Below, piece after piece: positions 11,451 to 18,226 of a stretch of 36,826 nucleotides of DNA (the first letter of the stretch is position 1; each line of letters opens with the position of its first letter). Location: assembly GCA_017302295.1 (NCBI GenBank), contig JAFLDS010000028.1, forward strand, positions 1 to 36,826, given 5' to 3'. The translations under genes were made by a program, and so were the position numbers. This DNA comes from Thauera sp. (GTDB lineage: Bacteria > Pseudomonadota > Gammaproteobacteria > Burkholderiales > Rhodocyclaceae). A model generated the notes under the pieces. The model was not told the DNA's origin, searched no databases, and worked only from the letters and a program-made list of their open reading frames with translations.

Positions 11451-12017
11451 GTGAAGGCGTCGCACCAAGTCAGCTCTGTGCTGGTGCGGCATCAAGACGT
11501 CTCCACCCCAGTTTCATCGGCTCCCTCCTCCGGCCGGTGAAAACGAGGCGGCGCCGATGGGCTCCCCCCCCATGCAACAGGCGCCGCCTCACCTCTCCCC
11601 CGACAAATCCGATTGAAGGCGTAGCGATCGATCAAGACCGGAGCCGTCCCGTGTGTTTGCATCCGCAAGATGCGGGCGCGCCGCCAACCTTTCCTTTTCC
11701 CGAAGAGCGATGGGGGGACGAATCGGGTCAAACCTCGATGCTGATTTCCTCTCGCCCGTCACGCCGAGGAATGGCAGGTTGATGCCATGTTCTGCTGACT
11801 CCCCTCAGCAACATGCCCAGGTAGCCATGATCCCCGAGGCTACGGTGCGGTTCCGGCCGCGTTGATCACACCAGTTCGCACCGACATCCAAGCGCGAACG
11901 GCCATCGCCTGTCGATGGCGATGTCACCAAGCTGTTCCATCAACCCACCCGGGGGTTCCACACCTCCCGCGCCTGGGTCCGGTGTGTCTCCGCCTCATTG
12001 TTCTCAGGAGATTCACC
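11451..12017. other. Structured non-coding region at lactate operon/ICE boundary
   Basis: No convincing gene is seen in these 567 bp. It holds several inverted repeats: a 7-bp pair CGCACCA/TGGTGCG (11461-11467 and 11482-11488) just after lldG, a perfect 11-bp pair (11545-11555 and 11580-11590), and a 6-bp pair GTAGCC/GGCTAC (11821-11826 and 11838-11843). The 5' part may hold the lldEFG terminator; the 3' part is the leader of the ICE genes. No tRNA end or attachment site was recognised. Confidence 0.5.
11545..11590. repeat. Long inverted repeat (11-bp perfect arms, nested hairpin)
   Basis: GAGGCGGCGCC at 11545-11555 is perfectly complementary to 11580-11590. Inside the loop, ATGGG (11557-11561) pairs with CCCAT (11569-11573). 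No T-tract follows, so a simple intrinsic terminator is unlikely. It lies between the lactate operon and the ICE genes. Confidence 0.75.
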
Positions 12018-12572
12018 ATGACCACTTCCAACGAAAAGTCCTACTTCGATCTGCACATCACCGGCCTCGGGTATCTCAATCGCATCCGCGAAGTGAAGCC
12101 CAAGAAAGGCGATTCCTTCCTGGCCTGCGACATTGCAGCGCTCAATGGTCCCAGCGACGACGTCTCATATGTGCGTTTCGACGCACGTGTATCTGGATCG
12201 GAAGCGCAGCACCTGGTGCGCCGTTGCATCCAGGCAGTCGATGCCGAGAAGAAGGTGATGATCGGGTTCCGCCTCGGCGACCTGTGGACCGATACCTTCA
12301 CCTACTCCAAGGGCAAGCGTGCTGGCGAGCAGGGGGTGAGCCTCAAGGCCCGCCTGCTGTTCGTCAGTTGGATCAAGGTCGACGGCAAGCTCGTCTACAA
12401 GGCCGAACCCAAGCCGACCGAGACCGACGAGCGGGACCTGGAGGAAAGTCTGACATCCGACGTAGCCGCCTCGCAGCAAGGCGCGGCTCCGGCGTCATCC
12501 GAGCCTGTCACCGAAGCTGCCGACGGCAACGCTGCCGACGCTCCTGCATGGGTCGTTGCCGAGTCGTTCTGA
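12018..12572 (+). CDS. DUF3577 protein, STY4534-type ICE replication-associated protein
   Basis: This 184-residue protein resembles the STY4534/DUF3577 family carried by PAPI-1/ICEclc-like integrative elements. Such proteins are often encoded near ssb and topoisomerase genes and annotated as ICE replication proteins; the biochemical role is unknown. The conserved core covers about residues 7-135 (SYFDLHITGLGYLNRIREV, FRLGDLWTDTF, KARLLFVSWIKVDG). It is followed by an acidic, Ala-rich, probably disordered tail, the layout of many ssDNA-binding accessory proteins. The ATG at 12018 sits behind CAGGAGA. The two following genes share this ribosome-site pattern and belong to the same ICE gene set. 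Confidence 0.8.
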   Translation: MTTSNEKSYFDLHITGLGYLNRIREVKPKKGDSFLACDIAALNGPSDDVSYVRFDARVSGSEAQHLVRRCIQAVDAEKKVMIGFRLGDLWTDTFTYSKGKRAGEQGVSLKARLLFVSWIKVDGKLVYKAEPKPTETDERDLEESLTSDVAASQQGAAPASSEPVTEAADGNAADAPAWVVAESF

Positions 12573-12627
12573 TCCGCAAGGCACCATCCGCGGGGCCTCG
12601 TCCTCTCTTCGTCAGCAGGAGACCTTC

Positions 12628-13239
12628 ATGATCACCATCCCTGGCCAACTGGCCATCAAGACCATCCACGGCCGCAACGGCGACTTCAACGTCGGCCGCC
12701 TGGCGACTTCGATCGGCGAGTTCGTCGTGAAGAACGCCGAACTCGATCAGTACCGCGAGGGCAAGTACGACGGTGATTTCGTCATCGTCGAGATTCGCCC
12801 CTCCACGTACAACGCCAACGGTCGCATGGTCATCGAGATCCGCGCCCACCTGGGCGGGATGGCGCTGTCCAACATCGACGCCCTGAGCTGCGACGAAGCT
12901 CGCCAGCTGAGTCCGCAGGAAGTCGATCCGATCGACGAGGAAGCGCCGCCGCCCGCGCCGACCTCGCCTCCGGCCAAGGCGAAGGCGAAGCAGCGAAGCG
13001 CGCGCGATCCTCTGGTCGATACCACGCCGTTCGGCAACGAACCGGCCGTCGCATCCCCCGAAGCATCTGTCGAGGTGGATGACATGGTGCTGTTCAGTGC
13101 GCTCTGGCCGCTGGGCAAGATCGTCAAGCTCGATGCCACCGTGGATCGCCGCGTCCTGCGTCAGCAACGCGACCGTCTCGGTGCGTTGGGCTACGAGTTC
13201 GCTCCGCTGTCCCAGGACTGGCATCTCGCCAAGGCCTGA
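12628..13239 (+). CDS. DUF3275 family ICE protein
   Basis: This 203-residue protein matches the DUF3275 family of integrative elements, of unknown function. An N-terminal conserved domain (about residues 1-95) contains GRNGDFNVGRLATSIGEF and YDGDFVIVEIRPSTY. A Pro/Ala/Lys-rich linker (about 108-130) leads to a C-terminal conserved segment with LGALGYEFAPLSQDWHLAKA. The start at ATG 12628 is behind CAGGAGA; the frame is open slightly further upstream without a good site. It lies 55 bp after the DUF3577 gene and 90 bp before the DUF932 gene, the usual order in these islands. Confidence 0.8.
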   Translation: MITIPGQLAIKTIHGRNGDFNVGRLATSIGEFVVKNAELDQYREGKYDGDFVIVEIRPSTYNANGRMVIEIRAHLGGMALSNIDALSCDEARQLSPQEVDPIDEEAPPPAPTSPPAKAKAKQRSARDPLVDTTPFGNEPAVASPEASVEVDDMVLFSALWPLGKIVKLDATVDRRVLRQQRDRLGALGYEFAPLSQDWHLAKA

Positions 13240-13270
13240 TCCCAACCGTCGCGTGAGCGGCGCTACACCA

Positions 13271-13295
13271 CCCGCCGGGGTTCTTCCCCGGTGGG
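13271..13295. repeat. Hairpin in leader of the DUF932 gene
   Basis: CCCGCCGGGG (13271-13280) pairs with CCCCGGTGGG (13286-13295) around a TTCTT loop, giving a 10-bp stem with one G-T wobble. It lies 34 bp before the DUF932 ATG and has no T-tract. A related but weaker arrangement (AACCC/GGGTT around 11942-11957) precedes the DUF3577 gene. Confidence 0.7.
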
Positions 13296-13329
13296 GCGGG
13301 ACTCCGGTCTCTCATCCAAGGAGATCGCC

Positions 13330-14148
13330 ATGCAACTCGCGTCCCGCTTTTCTCATCGCTCCCCGGTGCTGCGGTCGAATCATCCGTTGTCGGATGATCA
13401 GATTCGTGCCGTCGCGCCCTCCATCTTCGCGGACACCCCGCACGAAAGTCGCTCCGAGCGGTACAGCTACATCCCGACGGCGACTGTGCTGACCGAACTG
13501 CGCAAGGAAGGCTTCCAGCCGTTCATGGTGTGCCAGACCCACGTGCGCAACGAGGATCGCCGCGACTACACCAAGCACATGCTGCGCCTTCGCCATGCGA
13601 GCCAGATCAACGGCGACGAGGCGAACGAAGTCGTCCTGATCAACTCGCACGATGGCACGAGCAGCTACCAGATGCTGGCAGGCATGTTCCGCTTCGTCTG
13701 CCAGAACGGCTTGGTGTGCGGCGACACGTTCGCCGACGTGCGCGTGCATCACAAGGGCAACGTCATCGATCACGTGATCGAAGGGGCCTACGAAGTGCTA
13801 CGTGGCTTCGAGCTGGTGCAGGACTCACGTGACGGCATGCGTGCCATCGCGCTCGATGACGGCGAGGCCGAAGTCTTCGCCAGATCGGCCCTGGTTCTCA
13901 AGTACGACGAACCCGGCAAAACCCTGCCGATTACCGAAAGCCAGATCCTGCGCCCCCGTCGTTTCGACGACAACCGTAAGGACCTTTGGTCTACGTTCAA
14001 CCGGGTGCAGGAAAATCTCATCAAAGGAGGCCTGGCCGGCCGCAGCGGCAATGGGCGACAACAGCGCACACGGCCTGTCCAGGGCATTGACCAGATGTCC
14101 GGCTCAACCGGGCACTCTGGCTGCTTGCGGAGGGTCTGCGCAAGCTGA
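13330..14148 (+). CDS. DUF932 domain protein of ICE, C-terminus probably frameshifted
   Basis: The 272-residue ORF belongs to the DUF932 family common in ICEs and phages, of unknown function. Conserved segments include SNHPLSDDQIRAVAPSIFA, HMLRLRH, VVLINSHDGTSSYQMLAGMFR and FVCQNGLVCGDTF. Up to GIDQ (coded to 14094) it follows the family. The last 20 residues do not. Reading one frame over from GTC at 14097 gives a family-like end, VRLNRALWLLAEGLRKLKA, stopping at TGA 14154-14156. The simplest explanation is loss of one A near 14095 (AAT to AT), which would restore N-V-R-L-N. The gene is thus likely decaying, unless this is a sequencing error. ATG 13330 lies behind AAGGAGA. Confidence 0.78.
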   Translation: MQLASRFSHRSPVLRSNHPLSDDQIRAVAPSIFADTPHESRSERYSYIPTATVLTELRKEGFQPFMVCQTHVRNEDRRDYTKHMLRLRHASQINGDEANEVVLINSHDGTSSYQMLAGMFRFVCQNGLVCGDTFADVRVHHKGNVIDHVIEGAYEVLRGFELVQDSRDGMRAIALDDGEAEVFARSALVLKYDEPGKTLPITESQILRPRRFDDNRKDLWSTFNRVQENLIKGGLAGRSGNGRQQRTRPVQGIDQMSGSTGHSGCLRRVCAS

Positions 14149-14156
14149 AAGCCTGA

Positions 14157-14556
14157 CGTCCGAGCGGATCGTGTCCATCGCGGCATGGTCCGCTTTTTCT
14201 TTGCCGATCTGCGAGGTGGGCTTACGGCTTCGACCTTGGCGTGCCAGATGACGTCTGCAAAGTCGCGGTCTACTCACCGATCGTCAAGCTGCCAGCCGCT
14301 TCCTTTCCGACTGACAGCCTCGTGCTCGGCCCGACCCGACACCCACCGTCTCTCTCGATCGACGATCAACGGCCGCTATCGGAACGCGTTTCCCAATAGC
14401 GGCGTGCGGCCATTTGCTGCCACACATGGTAGTAGCAGAATCGTCATTCCAGCGACCGGTGAGCTCCGGAACCAGCCATAGAGCGAGCTGAGGCCAACGT
14501 GGCTCGTAAGTTGGCCGGCACTGCGCTCTTGAAGCCGATGCTCACCAGCTCTGCCG
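14157..14556. other. Intergenic region between ICE remnant and copper island
   Basis: Nothing coding is convincing in these 400 bp. An open frame (14185-14481, +) has no ribosome site or recognisable domain. An imperfect palindrome of 24 bp with CTAT/ATAG ends lies at 14376-14399. The region probably marks the junction between the mobile-element remnant and the copper genes. Confidence 0.5.
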
Positions 14557-15000
14557 TCAGTGTCGGGCAAAAACCGCCGCGCTTCCGTCAAGCCCGACCA
14601 GGAGTGTCTCATAGGGTTGCGGGGTCGACGTCTCCATCCCCGGCGACCCCTGCGGCATGCCCGGCGTAGCCAGTCCGATGGCCTTTGGGGACTCGGAGAG
14701 AAGCCGTCGGATGTCGTCCGCAGGGACGTGCCCCTCGACGGAGTAGGAACCGACCTTGGCCGTGTGACACGAGCCGTATTGGTCCGGCATGCCCAGTGCC
14801 TCGCGGGCTGCGGGGACATTGTCGACGTCTTTCGTCACGACATCGAAGCCGTTCTTTCTCAGGTGCTCGACCCATTTCCCGCAGCACCCGCAGTAAGCGC
14901 TCTTGTAGACCTCTACACGTACGGGCCCCTGCGCAAACCCTGCGCCGCTCATGATCATCAGGCTTGCTAAGAGTCCACCGAGCAAAGTTTTCGTCTTCAT
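14557..15000 (-). CDS. DUF411 periplasmic metal-binding protein
   Basis: This 147-residue protein has an N-terminal signal peptide (about residues 1-23, ending GAGFAQ) and the DUF411 domain. The key motif is YCGCCGKW (two closely spaced Cys pairs, near residues 36-43). HLRKNGFDVV, SCHTAKVG and YSVEGHVPADDIRRLL follow. Members occur in copper and silver resistance clusters and are proposed periplasmic metal-binding proteins; direct biochemistry is limited. The start at 15000 has a GGAAGA site; the longer frame (to 15117) runs through the promoter and is rejected. A copper-box element at 15060-15086 with a -10-like hexamer lies directly upstream. Confidence 0.85.
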   Translation of the reverse strand: MKTKTLLGGLLASLMIMSGAGFAQGPVRVEVYKSAYCGCCGKWVEHLRKNGFDVVTKDVDNVPAAREALGMPDQYGSCHTAKVGSYSVEGHVPADDIRRLLSESPKAIGLATPGMPQGSPGMETSTPQPYETLLVGLDGSAAVFARH

Positions 15001-15031
15001 GTTCGTCTTCCGGTTGATGGCGTCGAGGCAT

Positions 15032-15086
15032 AGTTTGGCGTTTCGAGCCCAACGGGAAGCTGACCTCAAAATTACATTTCCGTCAG
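15032..15086 (-). promoter_or_regulatory. Copper-box element A with -10, for the DUF411 gene
   Basis: Read on the - strand, CTGAC (15086-15082) is followed by GGAAATGTAAT and six more bases, then GTCAG (15064-15060). Exactly 22 bases on is CAAACT (15037-15032), a -10-like hexamer, with the ATG at 15000. The same layout occurs at three other copper promoters in the island. It resembles binding sites of CopR/CusR-type regulators with a TGTAAT half site. CopR binding is inferred. Confidence 0.75.
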
Positions 15087-15116
15087 ACAGCCGGGACTCC
15101 GGTCGACTTTGCAGCA

Positions 15117-16520
15117 TCAGGAAGGCGATGAGGCTTCATTGCGAGGCAAGGTGATCGTGAAGCAGGTGACACCTTCAGCGGAGCGCGCAGTGATGTGACC
15201 CCCGTGGGCCTGCACGATGGAACGCGTGATCGCAAGTCCGAGCCCTGCGCCTTCACCGCGAGACTCGCGCTGGGCGCTACCGCGATGGAAGCGTTCGAAA
15301 ATCCGTTCGATCTGATCGGCGGGTATCGGGTCGCCGACATTGCAAACGGCGAGACGGACGCCGGCTGCGTCCGCGTCGACCCTGATCGTGATCTGTCCAT
15401 TTTTCGGTGTGTGACGAAGCGCATTCGAAATCAGGTTCGACAAGGCGCGCCGCAGCATCAGGCGATCACCCTGAACGCTCGCTTGGCCTTGGCGCACGAT
15501 GCGGACTTGGCCCTCTTCGGCCAAGGCTTCGTAGAAATCGATCAGCGCATCCGCCTCGCGGGCCAGGTCGATCGCCTCGCCCGCGTGCGCGAGGGTGTTC
15601 TCCTCGGCCTTGGCGAGGAACAGCATGTCGCTGACCATGCGTGCGATGCGCTCGTATTCCTCGAGGTTCGACGCCAGAATGTCCTGATATTCGTCGAGCG
15701 TGCGTGGCCGCGACAGCGCGACCTGGGTCTGGGTCATCAGGTTCGAGATCGGCGTACGCAGTTCGTGGGCAATGTCCGCCGAATAGTCACCGAGGCGCTG
15801 GAAAGCAGCCTCGAGCCGGGCGAGCATGCCATTGAAGGCTTCGATGTGGTCGCGTACCTCCAGCGGTGCATCATCGATGGCGAGACGCTCGGCCAGTTGC
15901 CGTGCAGACAGCTTGCGGGCGGTTTCGGTGACCTGGCGCAGCGGGGCGAGGCCACGGTGCGCAGCAAACCAGCCGAAGAGCGCCGCCGCCAATGCTGCGA
16001 CGACGACGCCCGCCCACGTCGCATTTCGCACCGACGCGAGGAAATGGACGTGATGCGACAGATCGAGTGCGACCAGCGCCTCGATCGACTGGTCCCTCGA
16101 TTCGAGGGGCGGTAGCGTGATGCTGACCTCAACCCCTCGATGTGGATGCCCGTCGACCGTCCAGTCAGTCAGCCCGCCCGAAAGTCGTTCTCCAGCCCGC
16201 TGGGCAGCGGTGAAGTGCTCGGGGTGGATAACGTGGATGACGCGTCCCTCGACGTCGCGAAGCAGGACACCCACACTCTCGTGTCCAACGAAAGAGCGAG
16301 CGAGTGCCTGGATGCGTTCCGATCGCCCCCCAGTCGCAGTGTCATCCTGCAGCGCGTTGCGTATGAGTGCGGCCTTGCCCTGCAATTCGTGCAGGTCTAG
16401 CTCCTGGAAATGCGCGTCCAGCATGCGGCCAAACAGTACCGCTACCAGCACCAGCAGGCTTGCGGTGAGGGCCGCAAAGAGCGTTGCCAATCGCGCCGTC
16501 AGCGAGTGAATACGGATCAT
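15117..16520 (-). CDS. copS: Heavy-metal sensor histidine kinase
   Basis: This is an inner-membrane kinase that senses periplasmic Cu/Ag and phosphorylates CopR. The 467-residue protein has TM1 at about 10-32, a periplasmic loop of about 135 residues, TM2 at about 168-187, and a HAMP linker (HRGLAPLRQVTETARKLS). The H-box is SADIAHELRTPISNL, with phospho-acceptor H252. The kinase domain has an N-box (NLISNALRHTP) and a G-box (GEGAGLGLAITRSI). The loop is rich in His (HVIHPEHF, HPHRG, SHHVHF), suitable for metal binding. The ATG lies 2 bp after the copR stop, so the two form one operon. Confidence 0.93.
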   Translation of the reverse strand: MIRIHSLTARLATLFAALTASLLVLVAVLFGRMLDAHFQELDLHELQGKAALIRNALQDDTATGGRSERIQALARSFVGHESVGVLLRDVEGRVIHVIHPEHFTAAQRAGERLSGGLTDWTVDGHPHRGVEVSITLPPLESRDQSIEALVALDLSHHVHFLASVRNATWAGVVVAALAAALFGWFAAHRGLAPLRQVTETARKLSARQLAERLAIDDAPLEVRDHIEAFNGMLARLEAAFQRLGDYSADIAHELRTPISNLMTQTQVALSRPRTLDEYQDILASNLEEYERIARMVSDMLFLAKAEENTLAHAGEAIDLAREADALIDFYEALAEEGQVRIVRQGQASVQGDRLMLRRALSNLISNALRHTPKNGQITIRVDADAAGVRLAVCNVGDPIPADQIERIFERFHRGSAQRESRGEGAGLGLAITRSIVQAHGGHITARSAEGVTCFTITLPRNEASSPS

Positions 16521-16522
16521 CG

Positions 16523-17203
16523 TTAGCTCGGCTCCATTGCTTCGAGCACGTAGCCCATGCCGCGCACGGTGCGGATCAGCTTGGGCTCGAAGGGGTCGTC
16601 GACTTTCACCCGTAGCCTGCGCACTGCGACCTCGATCACGTTGGTGTCACTGTCGAAGTTCATATCCCACACCTGCGAAGCGATCAGGGAGCGCGGCAAC
16701 ACTTCACCTTTGCGGCGCAGCAGCAGTTCCAGCAGGGCAAACTCCTTGGCGGTCAGATCGATACGCTGCCCGCATCGCGTCACCCTGCGGCGAAGCAGAT
16801 CGAGTTCCAGGTTTGCCGAGCGCAGGATCTCCGGTTCATGACCCCGTCCCCTGCGCAGCAGGGTGCGGACCCGCGCGAGGAATTCCGAGAACGCGAAGGG
16901 CTTGATCAGGTAATCATCGGCGCCGAGTTCGAGGCCACGAACCCGATCCTCAACTTGGTCACGGGCAGTCAGGAACAGCACGGGCGTCTCACGACCGCCG
17001 CGCCGAAGCGTCTGCAAGATGCCCCAGCCGTCGAGCGACGGCAGCATCACATCCAGCACGATGAGGTCGTAGTCGCCAGCAAGCGCGAGGTGAAGCCCAT
17101 CGAGGCCATCTCTTGCGAGGTCGACTACGAACCCGGCCTCGGTCAGCCCCTGGCGCAGATAGTCGCCGGTCTTCACTTCATCTTCGACGATCAGCATTTT
17201 CAT
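16523..17203 (-). CDS. copR: Heavy-metal response regulator (OmpR/PhoB family)
   Basis: This is the transcriptional activator partner of CopS. The 226-residue protein has a receiver domain with acidic residues E7/D8, phospho-acceptor D51 (LIVLDVMLP) and a conserved Lys in [10 protein letters not shown]. The C-terminal winged-helix DNA-binding domain includes [23 protein letters not shown]-type helices and the ending [12 protein letters not shown]-like turn. Family length (about 225) is normal. It is transcribed away from the copper operon starting at 17390. Element B lies in the shared 186-bp spacer, so autoregulation is likely. Confidence 0.94.
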   Translation of the reverse strand: MKMLIVEDEVKTGDYLRQGLTEAGFVVDLARDGLDGLHLALAGDYDLIVLDVMLPSLDGWGILQTLRRGGRETPVLFLTARDQVEDRVRGLELGADDYLIKPFAFSEFLARVRTLLRRGRGHEPEILRSANLELDLLRRRVTRCGQRIDLTAKEFALLELLLRRKGEVLPRSLIASQVWDMNFDSDTNVIEVAVRRLRVKVDDPFEPKLIRTVRGMGYVLEAMEPS

Positions 17204-17273
17204 TGTCTTGCTCCTACGTGCTTCGTGCTGCCTGTGGGCAATTTTGCCCCCGGGGTGCCAGGTAACGCCCGGG

Positions 17274-17328
17274 CTTACAGAAATGTAATTTCCAGGTCAG
17301 GCCAGTGACAGGCAGGCGGGCGCAAGAT
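17274..17328 (+). promoter_or_regulatory. Copper-box element B with -10, for the multicopper oxidase operon
   Basis: CTTAC (17274-17278), then AGAAATGTAAT plus six bases, then GTCAG (17296-17300). CAAGAT at 17323-17328 is 22 bases further and fits a -10. It lies between divergent copR and the Met-rich gene. On the - strand a CAAAAT hexamer (17246-17241) could serve copR, though its spacing differs (27 bases). A 6-bp inverted repeat GGGCAA/TTGCCC (17236-17249) lies on the copR side. Confidence 0.75.
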
Positions 17329-17389
17329 GCTCTGCGTGGCACAGCGTTCCGTACCACGACGGAACCCCGCAACCGATGGGAGATCGATC

Positions 17390-17839
17390 ATGAAACTGCG
17401 TGTGTACCGTCTCGCCGGGCTCATGCCCGTCGTCGCTCTGGCTGCAGCCCTGCATGGCAGTCCGGTCGTCGCTCAAACGACTGAGCAAGCGCAGGCTTGG
17501 CCGCCCGCAGCGAGTGTCCCCGCGCTTCAGGAACGTATGAAGTCGATCCGTGCCGAGACCAACCCGGAACGTCGCATGGCCCTGATGGAAGAGCAGGTCA
17601 AGGCCCTGGAGGCTGCATCGCAGGGCACCCCCGCTGGTTGCCCGATGATGGGGGGGCAGATGGGGGCTGGTCCGATGATGAAGGGTAGTGGCCCTGGACC
17701 CGGGGCTGGACCCATGGGCGGCATGATGATGGATCCCAAGCTCATGCAGGAGCACATGAAGATGATGCAAGAGCACATGGGCATGATGCAGAACATGATG
17801 AAGATGCACCCGGCCGCCAAGCCGGCGATGCCCAACTGA
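17390..17839 (+). CDS. Met-rich secreted protein of copper operon
   Basis: This 149-residue protein has a probable signal peptide (about 1-28, ending SPVVAQ). A short Glu/Arg-rich helix (MKSIRAETNPERRMALMEEQ) follows. The C-terminal 67-residue segment contains 20 methionines, many as MM or MxxM pairs (PMMGGQM, HMKMMQEHMGMMQNMMKM). Such Met clusters bind Cu(I)/Ag(I) in periplasmic copper proteins, so a copper-binding or buffering role is inferred. I do not recognise a named family. It is the first gene after element B, has a GGGAG site, and is followed by four codirectional copper genes. Confidence 0.8.
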   Translation: MKLRVYRLAGLMPVVALAAALHGSPVVAQTTEQAQAWPPAASVPALQERMKSIRAETNPERRMALMEEQVKALEAASQGTPAGCPMMGGQMGAGPMMKGSGPGPGAGPMGGMMMDPKLMQEHMKMMQEHMGMMQNMMKMHPAAKPAMPN

Positions 17840-17917
17840 GCATTGAGACGCGGAGCGGCGAGTTCGTCGGTCGCTCTGCGTCCGGTTCAACACAAGACCA
17901 ACAAAGAGACATTCCCC

Positions 17918-18226
17918 ATGCAGAGTCGAATCATCCACCTCGGTGGAGGATTGGCCGTCGCCGTGGCGCTAGTGTCGGGCGCGCAGGCCGAGTCCTCCTC
18001 GCCATCAAGCCCCGCTGACCCCGCGCTCGGCGCGACCCAGACTGCCCCAGCGAGTGAGCAACCCAAGCCTCAGCCCCTTCCGGTCTATCGCTCGCCCCTG
18101 AACGAATATCGGCCCTACCGTGTCGATGAGCCCCTGCGGTCGTGGAAGGATGCCAACGACGAGGCCAGACGCCTGGGCGGGCACATGGGCCACCTCGCGC
18201 CGTCGTCGAAAGGGGGCGAGCGATGA
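17918..18226 (+). CDS. Small secreted protein, unknown function
   Basis: This 102-residue protein has a signal peptide (about 1-24, ending SGAQAE) and a Pro/Ser/Ala-rich linker. A short C-terminal block contains PVYRSPLNEYRPYRVDEPL followed by SWKDANDEARRLGGHMGHL. No cysteines are present; His and Met are few. I do not recognise the family. Its TGA overlaps the ATG of the outer-membrane factor gene (ATGA), so it is translationally coupled to it and probably works with it or with the oxidase. The ATG at 17918 has only a weak AAGAGA ribosome site. Confidence 0.7.
   Translation: MQSRIIHLGGGLAVAVALVSGAQAESSSPSSPADPALGATQTAPASEQPKPQPLPVYRSPLNEYRPYRVDEPLRSWKDANDEARRLGGHMGHLAPSSKGGER

Noticed and set aside
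11461-11488. Hairpin after lldG as intrinsic terminator
   Set aside because: The 7-bp stem is followed by GCATCAAG rather than a T-tract, so it is noted only as an inverted repeat.
14376-14399. 24-bp imperfect palindrome with CTAT/ATAG ends as possible attachment site
   Set aside because: Only 16 of 24 positions match the reverse complement, and no second copy at the other side of the island was found by eye.
14185-14481. Open frame between ICE remnant and DUF411 gene
   Set aside because: There is no ribosome site and no domain, and the Ser/Arg-rich product is typical of out-of-frame GC-rich DNA.
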